The notes beneath the pieces are model-generated. The model saw nothing but the letters and a program-made list of their open reading frames with translations, searched no databases and was not told the DNA's origin. Both the position numbers and the translations under genes were made by a program. Shown piece after piece: positions 1-12,800 of a stretch of 64,000 nt of DNA. The stretch comes from Rhynochetos jubatus (Eukaryota > Chordata > Aves > Eurypygiformes > Rhynochetidae): assembly GCA_027574665.1 (NCBI GenBank), contig CM050652.1, forward strand, positions 37,405,631 to 37,469,630. Reading direction: 5' to 3'. Within the stretch, counting starts at the first letter, position 1. Each line of letters opens with the position of its first letter.

Positions 1-635
1 AAATATTAATTCTGAATTTTCCTAGCAAGGGACTTAATATCTGTTAATTCTGATGGCCTTCAAATAAAGGAGGAAATGGATGTACACCACTCCAACTCCT
101 AAGCCTTCATCTCAGAACTAAACAGTGTTTAAGACTCAACAACAAGGTTAATTAAACTTGACAAGAGCATTGATAACATCTGAGCAGGCAAAACATATTT
201 CATATCAATCCAGTGGAAAGTAGAGTATTACTTCAGTATGCAAAATTCTTACGGACTGGATGAGACTGAGGTTGCCACACTAAACATGCATTTGTGGAGA
301 ATTATAAAGGAGTAATTTTCTCTTCTTTCAGAAGGCTAGACTGTGCCTCATCTTCAAATTGAGCACGATCAACTGATGTATCTGTGAAAAGGTAAATGCC
401 CTCATCTGTTCTAGACAACCTACATACCACAAAACCGTAGGACAGCCCAGGTTGGAAACCATCTTGTCCAACCTTTCATGAAGAAAGGGAGCCTAGATGA
501 GATCACTGAGCACCCTGTCTAATCAAGTCTTGAATACAGCAAAACACTGAAGATACCACAGCTACGCTAAGCCTATATTCAGCATTTTGCTCTGTTTCAA
601 AGCTGCAGAGTAACAGGCAGGAGTGATGACCTTAC
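1..635 (-). other. MDM1: MDM1 intron 8, partial
   Basis: Sequence after the exon 8 donor (GTAAGG). It contains a CR1 fragment at about 430-545 and no exon that matches the known continuation of MDM1 in the required phase. Confidence 0.75.
430..545 (-). mobile_element. CR1 LINE 3' fragment
   Basis: The plus strand reads CCAGGTTGGAA..CCATCTTGTCCAACC, then AAAGGGAGCCTAGATGAGAT, then GCACCCTGTC..TCTTGAA. This is the antisense of the CR1 3' end found across birds, so the element lies on the minus strand. It is short and diverged, and the terminal octamer repeat is not present. Confidence 0.6.
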
Positions 636-811
636 CCGGCAAGATCTAGTGCTCTGATGTTGTTGCTGATGTCTTCTTCTGAACTGGAATCTGAGGACAC
701 ATCCCAAAGGCTGTTATTATCGGACAGGATCTGATTGAGATGGTGTCGGGAAAAGTGTGTTCCCTCTACTCGTTGCCTGTAAGCCTTTGCTCTTTCTCGA
801 AGTTCTCTCAC
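636..811 (-). CDS. MDM1: MDM1 coding exon 8 (last one in the window)
   Basis: The acceptor is CTTGATGTGCAG and the donor GTAAGG. The exon encodes VRELRERAKAYRQRVEGTHF and then HLNQILSD.. and SNNIRALDLAG, almost identical to the human segment VKELREKAEFYRKRV.. GTHFSRDHLNQILSD. It ends in phase 2, so the gene must continue left of position 636; no further MDM1 exon is seen in 1-635. Confidence 0.96.
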
Positions 812-3800
812 CTGCACATCAAGGTTTCATAAACGGCATGCCTGTTAAAGTTAACAGGCTATAACGTTACAACCTATCTGCGTTAGCTAATGGCAGCTAC
901 AGAAGAAAGGCAAGTTTCTCGAAATACAGGGCCACCCACAGCACAAACACTGCATGCCGCAGTAAAGGCAACACAAGGAAAGCAACAATAACAAAAGTGT
1001 ATACTTAGTAAGCATGTTTGAGCCACGAAGCCAAAGCAAAATTGTCAATTACTCAGTCAGTGAGAACAAAAAGTTAGGCAGCAACTATGTGAATAAGTTT
1101 AGTGCTGCATTCTACTTTTTCCATCAGCGCTGAGACACAGTGCTCCAAACATTGAAACAGGAACTTAGATGCAACCAACCTCCACATACCACATGGAATT
1201 TAGGGTGTTTTGAGACGCCTAAGGAAAGGAATACAGAATTATTTCAAAATTTCTTTTTTTTTTTTCTCAACACTGTATTGTTATTACCACTCTTGTAACT
1301 TCATTTCAGGCTACGTAACAAATTAAATACTAAAATCCTGTTAACATAGCTCTATGCTGCCTCCCTGAGATTCAGCAAAAAGCTATAAAACAAATATATC
1401 AATCAGCACTGGTAATCACCAGTTTTTGCCAAGCTTGAGGAAATTTATTTAGATTTCTAAGCCTTAACACTCAAAAGTATATTCACCACACACTAATTTA
1501 TGATTATTTCAAGTCAACAGACGGATGTGCATGTGTAATACTGAGTTTGTATGCTGTGAACACTGCAACTGTCTCTAGCTACACTGAACCTATCTCAGCG
1601 AGGAGCTGATGATTACATAACAACTCTAGGTGCTATTGTATGTAAGACATCATATCAAAACCATTCCTCCTAGGCTATCAGTAACTGTAAGAATGAGATG
1701 TCAGGTTTAGTCTAAAAAAAAAATAAAAGTGGTAAGTATGCTCTTTAGACATTATACTGCTGATTTTACACTAACATTTTTATGGTTAAAACTATTTTAA
1801 CACTCACACTGTCTTGTATCCTTCACCCAAACACAGTTAAAGTGCAGGAAGAAAAAGCAACAACAAAACTTTTATGTTTATATGATTAAAAATAGCTGTG
1901 TGATATGTGAATTCTGGCTCACTAAAAAAAATGGTTCACAGGAAATAAGTATTTTGTCAAAGAGCAGGAAAGTAATACTGACACTTCCTCTAGCACATTT
2001 TCATAGCTTTTCTTATTTATTCGTCTTTCATGACAGACTTTGCATTGTTCTTCCTGCAAGGAAGAGAGCTAAGTGGGCCAAATTCCGTTAAACCCACTCA
2101 AAGTAACTGGGTGCAGCAGATGGAAATCCACTGAGCCCACACCAGCTAACATCCCACAATTTGACCCACTAAACTTCCAAAGAATAGCCTATTAAAAATA
2201 TATACTTGTCATTTTAAGAGGAAAGTTTAAAGTCTGAGGTGCAACTGATCTACATTCACTATAAGCAGAAGAATGAAACATTAATTATGACAGCCACAAC
2301 AGAAGGAATATAAATCCAAAGCAACAGGACACTGCAGGGAGAGGAAGAATACTATGTCTCCAGTGAATTGTGAAGTACAAAGGACAACCATCTCCTTCAG
2401 TGACTCAGCAGGCAGCATTATCTCAGCAGGGCAAAGGCCCCAGAGAGTCCTGCTGTGATTAAGAATTGCCCACATTAATTTTTCAAAAGCATAATTCAAA
2501 GAGATTTTTTCATTCGAATCAATTTTTTCATTGCTGCAAAGCAACCCTTAATAATATATTGCAGAGTAGCAGTCTAGGTGTAATCCCTGTGGCCAAGGTC
2601 ATACCAGGATTCTATTACGGTATTTGCCTGTTGGGACTCAGAACTTCAGAAAATCTGCTTTGGACCCAAAGTTATCCATGTGCAGTTCCAACTAAGGGGG
2701 AAACCAGGGTAGATCAGTCAGACATTATCATCTAATCCTTTATGTTAAGTGAGAGATGTTCTGCAGGCACCTGCAGCAGGGATGAGTCTCAACGAGCAAC
2801 CAGAGGTAGAGGTTAAATACAGCTTTGCAGAACATTCCTCTGCATGTCAGTGAAAAATAATGGGAACAGGTATGGAAATGTTAAAAACCAAAAAGACTGT
2901 TGAGCAGCCTATACTGTGAATGGCCAAAGTACCTTTGCTGCTTTATTATAAAACCAATGAGCTTGACAATTTTTTCAAGTTATGAATACTTACATTAATC
3001 TGCTGTTAACATATTTCTCAAATGCTAGATTCTTATGTCTCAACTGGGAATGAAATATTTTATGGAGTCCTACTATTTTAGCCATGCTGGAACCCATTCT
3101 GTAGTTCTTACAACAAAAATATTGATGGATGCAAAAAAAAAAAAAAGTACCTGGCCAAGAATCAGATCAATCAGGATTTTTATTCTTGTATTAACAGAGG
3201 TTTTAAGAATTAACCTTGGTTTTCTTCCAACCTGCCTTGAAGACTGGAAAATTCCAAGTTTTCACCTTGCTCTCTGCTTTCTCCCACACCCACAAAGAGC
3301 TTCTTGTTAAGAATTACAACCCATATTTCATATATACCTTTTGAAATACTAACAGGACAATAGCAAATTAAAAAAAATAAACTCCATATAGAAAAAATCC
3401 CACAGAATAACACATTGCACAAGCTAAATACTATTCTTTGTCAACTAGCAAAACTCATTTGATATGCTGTACTGGTTTTAGCTGAGATAAAGTTAATTTT
3501 CTTCATAGGCTTGTATGGGGCTGCATTTTGGATTTATGCTGGAAACAGTGTTGATAACACAGGGATGTTTTAGCTATTGCTGAGCAGAGTCAAGGCCTTT
3601 TGTGCTCCTCACACCACCTCACTGGCAAATAGGCTGGGGGTGCACAAAAAGCTGAGAGGGGACACAGCCGGGACAGCTGACCCCAACTGACCAAAGGGAT
3701 ATTCCATACCATATGACATTATGCTGGGCATATAAAGCTGGGGGAAAAAGAAGGAAGGGAGGGGGTAAGTTCAGAGTGATGGTGTTCATCTTCCCAAGTA

Positions 3801-6800
3801 ACTGTTACACATGACGGAGCCTCACTTCCCTGGAGATGGCTGAACACCTGCCCGCTGACAGGACATATTGAACTAATTCCTTGTTTTGCTTTGCGCATCT
3901 GGCTTTTGCTTTACCTTACTGTCCTTATCTCAACCAATGAGTTTGCTCACTTTCACCCTTCCGATCCTCTTGTCCATCCCACTGAGGGGGAATGAACAAG
4001 CGGCTGTGCGGGTCTCAGCTGCCTGCTGGGGTTAAACCATGACATATGCTCACAGATATGTGATTTAAAGTCTAACAGAGAGAACAGAAATTCAGGTAAT
4101 TCCTATTATAAAAGTCTCTTCCATATGACCTCATACTAGGATCTAATGTAGTTATGCATACATTAAAATGTGTATGTAATCTAAGCACATTTTTTATCAA
4201 TAAAACATTTCTATAGTCTTGAAATGAATTTGGCTCTTCCAGCTACCCAGCACAACTCCTTCATTTAGAAAGTCCTAAAAAAATCCTAATAATTCTTTTC
4301 AGAATTCTTCATGCCTGCTCCCAAGTGGCTTCTTTTAGTTTCCTGCAATTCCCTCGTCAGCAAGAAAATCTCCATGGAAAAGTCAGATACACCCAAAACA
4401 CATATCTACAGTGTGGGAATTTCTGGGTTTCTCATACACTCCAATTAAATGCTGCATAAATTTACTTCTTACACCTCTCAAACCCAATCCAAAAAGGATT
4501 CATCCCCCACCCTTCACTTGCAGACTCCTTAGTCTTTCCCTTGACCATACTGCAATGACTCCTCCCAGCTGGCTGTGGCATAGGCACAACATACTCCAAG
4601 GTAATGCATCCCTTTCCCTTTTCATGTTTCTTGAAGCTGAGCACTGCTCCTGACCGTTTTAAATGTTACTGACGCAACATCCAGTCTCCAAATTAAAGTC
4701 TTACATGGCAGAAAAATGACATAATATTCTACAGAAACATTCTGTATACCACTTAGGCTGCATGCAATAATTCAGAATATTCTACGGCCTTAGCTACAGG
4801 AAGAATAAATCTAATTCATACATAAGTACATATAAAAAATAAAAATATTGCTGGTTTTTAGTCCTCTAACATCCTCATAAAGCTGGTTTTGCAGAATGGA
4901 TTTTCTCATGCATGCATACACACACAAAATCTAATTATGAATCATCACATACTACGATATACTTGAAACTTTGAGACCTATTTCTCACTATTTTGTATAT
5001 ATTCAATATATATTTCTTTATGCCTAAAAAGAGAAGGACTTGTTAGATTAAGTCCAGTGAGACAACACAGAAAAGAATGCTACCACATTACGCCTGCAAT
5101 TCCCAGACAACGTAATTTTCAAATTCTCAAAGCCCAACACCCTAGAACCATCCACTCCAGTTCTGCCTTCCACATCAGCTTGTTCCCAACTGATGAGGAA
5201 ACTCACACTTCCAAGTTATTTGCCACACATTTAGCAGGACACAGTGTCTCGGTGTTGTGGGTTAACCCCAGCCAGCAACCAAGTACCACACAGTTGCTCG
5301 CTCACCCTCCCCCTCCCACAGTGGGATGGAGAGGAGAATTGGAGGAAAAGAAAGGGAAACTCATGGGTTGAGATACCAGCAATTTAATAACTGAAACTAA
5401 ATGAAATAATGATACTAATAATGTTAACAATACCAGTAAGATTAATAATACTAATATTAGTACTTATTTTCATATTCCTACAATACTACCACTACTACTA
5501 ATAATACGTAATGAAAATAATGGAAAACAAATGATACAACTGCTCAGCACCCACCCACTGACGCCCAGCCAGTCCCTGAGCAGTGACAGCCAGAGCCCGA
5601 GCCTGAGCAACAGACCTAGAGACAGACAGACACTCGTCCCACTCCCCCCAACTTATATACTGAGCATGACTGAACAAAATATCCCTTCTGTCAGTTTGGC
5701 TCAGCTGTCCAGACTGTGTCCCCTCATGTGCAGTATCAGAAACTGAAAAAGTCCTTGACTTGATATAAACATTGCTTAGCAACAACTGAAAACATGAGTA
5801 TGTTATCAACATTCTTCTCAGCATAACCAAAATATGGCCTTATACCATAGGAAAGAGGAAAACTAACTCTATCCCAACTAATATCAGCACATTCACAAAG
5901 GCTCCCTCTATCAGCTGGGAGAAGCTTAAGTCAATTCAGTGAAATCTGACAGTTGCAGAACTAGTTCTAGCAGTTTCATAGCACACTGCTAGCAGTTTTG
6001 ATGTACTGACTAATTTGAGAAATCATAAACAATCCTACTTAGAAATCCCATGTCCTGAAGCCATACAGCATTTTCAGAGTTCTGTCAAATGAGTTCCTAT
6101 ACAATGTAATACTGATCACAGTCACTGAATAAACTGCAAGGAAATACTTAGATTGGCTGAAACTTGCAAGAGAAAATCTTGATTTTGTGATGTGTATGAC
6201 TGAATTCAGCTCACTGCTTTGAACAGACTCAGCGTGGCAAGATAATAAACTGATCTTGGCTGTCAAGCCTGACCTAGGCTGATACATATGTTGGTCTTTT
6301 CCTTTTATTACCTTGGAACAGACTAACATCTAATTTTACATTTTGAAAACTTATGTTTGTTACAACTGGGCTGAACATCAACATTACAATTATCTGCTTC
6401 AAGAGACTCTGTTCTGGATGATTCTGATTTGAATGGGAAACAAAGCTCCTCCTTCACTTTGCATGTAACATTAACATACTCCTTAAGTCACACTGTCTCT
6501 TTTTTTTTTTTCTTACTACATATTATATTGGCTTGTCAGAACTTAATATTCTTTGCACACTCACCTTTGGGAGCTTGATCCATTAGCATTACAATCTCAA
6601 AACAGTACCTTATAAACAGCACAATCCAGTTTTGTATGTAAAAATCAAAATACAAAGCACATTTAGGCTTCAGATTTTTTAAGAATACTCACCTGGTTGG
6701 GAACTTTACTCCTGATACGAGACCAAACTCCATCTTTGTAGAAATACTGGGCTGGAGACAAAAATTTTGACCTATATTCAGTGTTCATCTTCCTAAGAAA

Positions 6801-9800
6801 TCAAGAATGAGACAGGTAAAAAAGACAGAAAGAGTAAAGCTTGACATCCAGAAGACTCTTTAAGAGCACTTGTAACATTATATCAACAATCATAAGTGTA
6901 TTTATACTTAAATGACAGGGCTGAGACGTTCAAAACACAACTAGGAAAGCTGTGAAAAAGCTCATTCACAGTTGGTGGCTCTTCAAGTACTTACTCCTGT
7001 TGGTTTTCCCTCACAGCCCTTCTGCCACAAGCTTTTGCCCTGGCAGCCAAACCAGCAGAACACAATACACACATAAGTCTTAATTACCTCAGTGCAAAGT
7101 GGAACATCTTGGTTTAAGTCACTGATGAAGGCACATTTAAGTAAAAAGTGTCTGGTTTGGCATGAATGTGTCCGAGACATTTCCTTCTATGAACTCAACT
7201 CAAAAGGCACTCTGAACATGGGTGGGGTGAACTGCTGGGACTAGAAACATCCGACTACCAGAACAATGGTCAGCGTAATTCATCTAACTTTGTCCTATTG
7301 GCTTTGATCTTCAAAAGGCCTCGGTACTTGAAAAGATGGATACATTTTCCTTTCTGCCACACACATACATACACAGAAAAATTGTCATCATCTACCCTAT
7401 AGCAGGCAACATGCAATACTTCAAGACCTTAAGCACTGAAGTGTGGATTTACCATCTTAAGAGTTTTTTGGTTTTAATCTTGCTTCTGAACATTATTAAG
7501 TTTATTTTAATACATTCAGTATTGGGTGGAAAAGCCCTCTTTTTCAGTCCTTCAAAAACAGATCATAAAAGCCTGAAGTTAGAGAATAAAATGCACTTTA
7601 TAAAAAGATAAATACCAAAGAAAGAAAAATTTCTTTCCATATGTCCCTTTCTTTGACAGAAAACCTTTCATTTTGGTCACAAAACTAAAGGATTAGCTAA
7701 AAAAAACACATCACTGCTGTGCCTTGATCCCAGCCATTCTGCTGCAAAAGCAGGCTATGCAATGCAGCTTGCATACAAAGCGATGGTCCTGTCTGCATTT
7801 TGACAGCTATTTGCCCAGTGACTGTTTTGGAAACTTTTGTCTTGTGCTACCACACTGAAGGCATATGGGGCAGAAATTTGTCCTTAAACAAAAAAGGTCA
7901 TAGCAAACGGTCAAGAATTTTACACAGTACTCACTGCAAAATTGACTACAATCGACTATGTCTAAAAGCTACAAAACCCAATGAGTTAAAGGTTATAACC
8001 ACAGTATGTCCACTCATTTTTTCATGAAGAGGTTTTATTTCATAGAATTTTGCATGATCATTTTGTAATTATCTCCCAATATGCAACAGCACTCAGACGG
8101 AGGTAAATCTCCTTTCCCATCTTTAATCTAATGCCTTAACACTGGCAGAAAGTCATGTGTATGAACGCAATCACTGGGACATACACTGAGTACAATGACA
8201 GCAGAGATGGATTAATTTAGGCATTTTTAAACCTACATCCATTCTGGGCTTTTATTTCTCTTGGCAAGTCCCAGATGTGTAGACAATGGAAACTTGAGTT
8301 CAGTTCCTGCAATGTAGGTATGTGGCAGAAGAAAAAGCTACTTTGATAGTGCTCAGTAATAACATACAATTTCATTTTATTTCCATGCTTTTCAGACTAC
8401 CCAAAATGGGACAGATTCCTTTCCCCCATGTGATTGCTTTTGTTTCTCTGGGACAGAAGGTGGTACGGACTAGAAAAAGCAGACATCAAGTACCATCATC
8501 ACAGTTTTAAGGTGTGGAGCAAGCACAGGAGAGCAGTTTGAAAGGTGACTACAACTTCCCAGGCACTTGCTGAAATTTAATAGCAGCACTGCACCAATTT
8601 CTTTTCATTCATGTTAAATTTATTAATATCATTAGTATTGCACCAGAAGGTTCAACGGAATGAGTGTGATTACAAAGCATCCACTTCTGTTCCCCAGAGA
8701 AGGGGATGGAAATTAACACCAGATTTAGATATATCCCCAGGAAACTCAATCGCAGCACTGCAAGAGGGCAGACACTGCATTTGCGCTTGCAACTGTACAA
8801 CGGTGCCGTTAAAGGTCATCATAAGTCATTCTAAATATTAGGCTGCTGTACACCTATTCGCTAGGCTAGGTTTTCCTATTTTATACATACCCACGACTTG
8901 TATGTAAAGAGAGGAACTTTGGACTGATATGTTGCTTATTTTTTTGTTTAGGATGTTTCTGTTCTGATTTCCCTTGTTTTGCCGCATCTTCTGCTGGCTT
9001 TTGAAACGGTTCTTCCCTCTTACTCTAAGGCAAAGATAATTTTAAAAATACCGTGTTAGCTAAAAACCTGGAAACCCTCATATTCCCTTTGATCTAAACT
9101 TTTTGCAAGAAGATAATTGTATTTTTAAATGTCAACTGTTTTGCATATTTAATACAAACAAGAATATACATTGTTAGTACAAAAATAAACTAACAAGATG
9201 CCAAAGCTAAGATTCTGAGTGGACATTCAGCTAATCAGATGACACATTTTGTACACTTTACAAAACCAATTTAACATCAAACACAGAAATGAAAGAATAC
9301 AAAGAATACGATAGCTGTGCATTCTAACTAACCTGAGTTGTGTCTACAACTTAACAGGTATATTTCTGGAATTTCTAATAAACTAAAAATTAAAACAAAA
9401 CAAAACAAAACAAAATAAAAGAACAAAACAAAAAAACCACCACACAACAACTCTTAGCTTTATAGTCAAGCAATATAAACCAATTTATAACAAACCAAAA
9501 GGAAAATTTTTCATTTGCTGCCATTCTGATTCATAAAGGGTTAGATTTACTTGTTCAGTTTTAATATCAAAGACTTTTTTTTCCCTGCTTATTTTAGCCT
9601 CTTGGAAATCTCATGCATGATTTCTGATTCTGCTAGAGATCTCTATAGACGTTGTCCAAATTCAAGGGAAAAAAAAATGAACACAAGAAAAAAAAAGCCC
9701 ATCAAAATTCCCCAAAACTTTTTCAAGATATTCATCAGAGAAGAGATAGTAGTATACACATTTTTAGACAGTTTCACAAAAATTTCCTTCCCATGCCTTC

Positions 9801-12800
9801 TCTTCCTTTACTTTTTTAGCTCTTTCAGGAAAACGTAACCTACGTTTCCAATATTAAAAACAAACAAACGCTTCCTAAAAGCTTCATGCCTTTCAAGCTT
9901 TCTTCACATCTGCTAAGATGCAAAAGAGGACCTAAAATTCCTCATTCCCAGATGAGATTTAAAACAGTGGACAGGCTTGGGTTCTAAATGATAAAGCCTC
10001 CAAGCCGACAATCATCTCTAAGAACCTGGAGAGTATCAATGGCTTAACATGGAGTGCCTGTGGCTCAGTTTAAGTATGCATTTTACTCAGTAATGGTCCC
10101 AGTGAACATGTCTGACAACAGCTGTTTCTGTTTTATCAAGGAACAGAGTTGGATACTGAAAAGCCTCATATGAGGCCCTTCTACCTGAAGGATAGTTAGC
10201 TAACTTGCCGGAATTTAGACAACACTTGCTACAAAAATAGATATTCATCCGTCCACCTTGCAAAATAGGTTAGCTGTCATGCAGTCTAAATTGCTGTCAC
10301 CTACTTTCAGAAGGTCTCAGTCTGAAACAATTCCATTCTATTCAATGTCTTTAATGGAAACGGATTCTCAGAAGTCCATTTATGTTAGTCCAAGCCAACA
10401 GAAATGCAAGGAAATGCAAGGCCTCAAACAGCCAAATTACTTCCATAGAAGACATTTTAATGTTTTGAACTGAGTAACAGAGCCTACATACACTACACAA
10501 TGTCCTGTTATAGCACTGCACTTACCTTTCAACTCATCAAGGCAAAGGGAAATTAATCGTAACCCTTCCTCCATTTTTCTTCAAATTACTATTGGCTGAA
10601 AATCAATTCCAACTGTGGCATCTTCCATACTTTACAGTATTTATTTTTTTAATTCACACTATGTCTGATTTACGATATCCAAAAAGTTCCAAACCTCCCA
10701 TCCAGCCCTCCTGCGTACCAAGAGACTACAGCAGTACCAACGAGAGCATAAACTGGAGATTCAGATTTCAGAAACTATTCTGCTGACTAAAACCAAGTTT
10801 CAATTTAAAAAAAAAATACTTGAAAACTCATAAATTAAGGTGACAAGAAAGACACTCTCAAAATGTCATTGTAAACTGAACAGCACCCTACAGAAACTAC
10901 AGAACCCACTACAGAAACCCCCCAGAGCAAACCGAGCTGTACAGTGCTATTTTCAGTCTTTTATAGCAAAACCACTACGGAGTCCAGTGTCATTAGCTAT
11001 AAAACATAACTAAAAAGCTTCAGAATAAACCCACCCCTGCATTACAGTAAAGAACAATCAAAATTATAGAAGTTTACTAATGCCTTTCTTTTAGGAAGTA
11101 TTTACTTGTTCGCAAACGGGAAATTCTCTCTCTTCCGAACCACCTCTCTCTTGTGGACCCTTAGCAGGAGAAGACACTTTGAAATTTCTCTCATTTGCAG
11201 TTTCAGAAGTAATTGCAGGAGATTTGAACAGAGGTATGGATTTATTTGAGTTCTGAACAGCCTTCGGGGAAAAGATAACAAAAAAAAAAGAAGTGTGTAA
11301 TTTGCTTACCTTAAGGTTAAATTGTCAAAATCAGTTAACCAATTCCGGCAAATAAACACACATATGAGCAGAGATGGTCATGTGTATAAATCCAGCATGT
11401 GCAGACTAATAAACTTCTAGGACAAATTGAAGAGAAACTTAATCTGACAAAAATACATTTAAAACTGACTGAGCCAGACAGTTAAACCTGTGGTCAAACA
11501 CTGTTCTTCCTGAAGTTCACTAACAAAAGGTTTTGTTTATCTGAGAAGACGGTTCACCTTCGGGGTTGTATGTAGGATCATCTTTTTTAAAACATATGCC
11601 ATAAAATCTCCCTATGAGTCCTCAGTACATGTCCAATCCACAACATACAACTGTTCTGGTTTAGACCTGGATGCTTAGAGCTTGGTAATTTGAGCTATCC
11701 ACTATTTTCCAATCAATCCTGTATTACAAACCAAGGTAGACAATTTGCCTAATACATGGTCAGGTATCATCTCCTCAGGGGGTGGTGAATTAAAAAAGTA
11801 CGCCAGGTGTCACAAGCATACATCTCCCCCAGCTTTGCTATGCAAGTTTAGGTCTGACTTATGACTTAACTTGGATAACTTCGGTATTTTCACCGAATCT
11901 CTTCAAGGGAAAAGTATTGTTATTATTCAGTATGAAGGTATATTCACCATCATATCAATAAATCAAAACAGTATCAGTTTGTTAATATGTATAATATTTA
12001 TCATTAAATTCTAGTCTCAAGTTTAGAACCTGGCAACATTAATACATATTTAATTTTATCTAAGTTCTATTTATCTAAGGATTTACAGTGCCTACAGACT
12101 TATTCTTACAGCTTCCTATTCTGTATCAGCTGTGGAAAAAAAAAAGCTTATTTTAGATTTCACAGTCTTTCCTCTATTTCTAACAAAGCCAAATGGAATT
12201 CTCCATGAAATTTTCCATACAGTGACCTTCTGGGACCTGCCTCTTCCTCAAATGGTCCTTGGGCTTCTACACTATTGCCATGCATTTCAGTGAGGCCTCC
12301 TTGGATAAGGGACTGCTGGGAAACAGATATCTCAAAGTAAGTCCACCTGCTTAGCATGCCAACAAGAAAAAGACAGGAACAGTTTTCACAGTGATTGATC
12401 CTAGTTATCAACATTCATTTCCTCTGAAAGCTTTTACTGAACAAATTTGCTACCTGGGGGTAGAAACAAAGAAAGCACCATCTGTAATAATCCTATTAAT
12501 GTATATGCTCAAAATAAAACAAAATAAAAGAAGAAGTGCCTATTTCATACTGTAAAATGACCAAAAGATGGACTGAGTCTCCTAAGCCCTGATCCCAGTA
12601 ACAACGAATTGAACTCAAAGCAGTCTCACAGAGTTACCCTTTATGGTCTGATTAGAAACAGCAGCATTTCCAATCTAGAAGCAAAAACTCATGAGATGTA
12701 TTAAAATTTTAAGACAGAAGACTTAAATCAGAAGACTCCACTTTTAAATATAGGCAGTTATGAAAGAAAAAACACTAGAGATGCACTTTGGGGTTTGCAA

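Larger units (their letters stand above)
812..6692 (-). other. MDM1: MDM1 intron 7 with two solo LTRs
   Basis: At 5881 bp this is the largest complete intron seen here, and 1216 bp of it is the two LTRs at 3468-4044 and 5253-5891. Without them it would be about 4.7 kb. The rest is AT-rich with no recognised element. Confidence 0.88.
9025..11105 (-). other. MDM1: MDM1 intron 5
   Basis: A 2081-bp intron, GTAAAT to TTTGCCTTAG. It contains an (AAAAC)n simple repeat near 9392-9437 and a short 10-bp tandem duplication at 10401-10420; nothing else was recognised. Confidence 0.8.

Noticed and set aside
325-415. Possible extra MDM1 exon: minus strand shows CTTTTCACAG then a short open frame; plus strand shows TTCTTTCAG ... 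AAAAG/GTAAAT
   Set aside because: In the phase set by exon 8 the minus-strand frame stops within four codons, there is no good donor, and the translation does not match the known MDM1 continuation. The plus-strand splice-like pair has no coding match.
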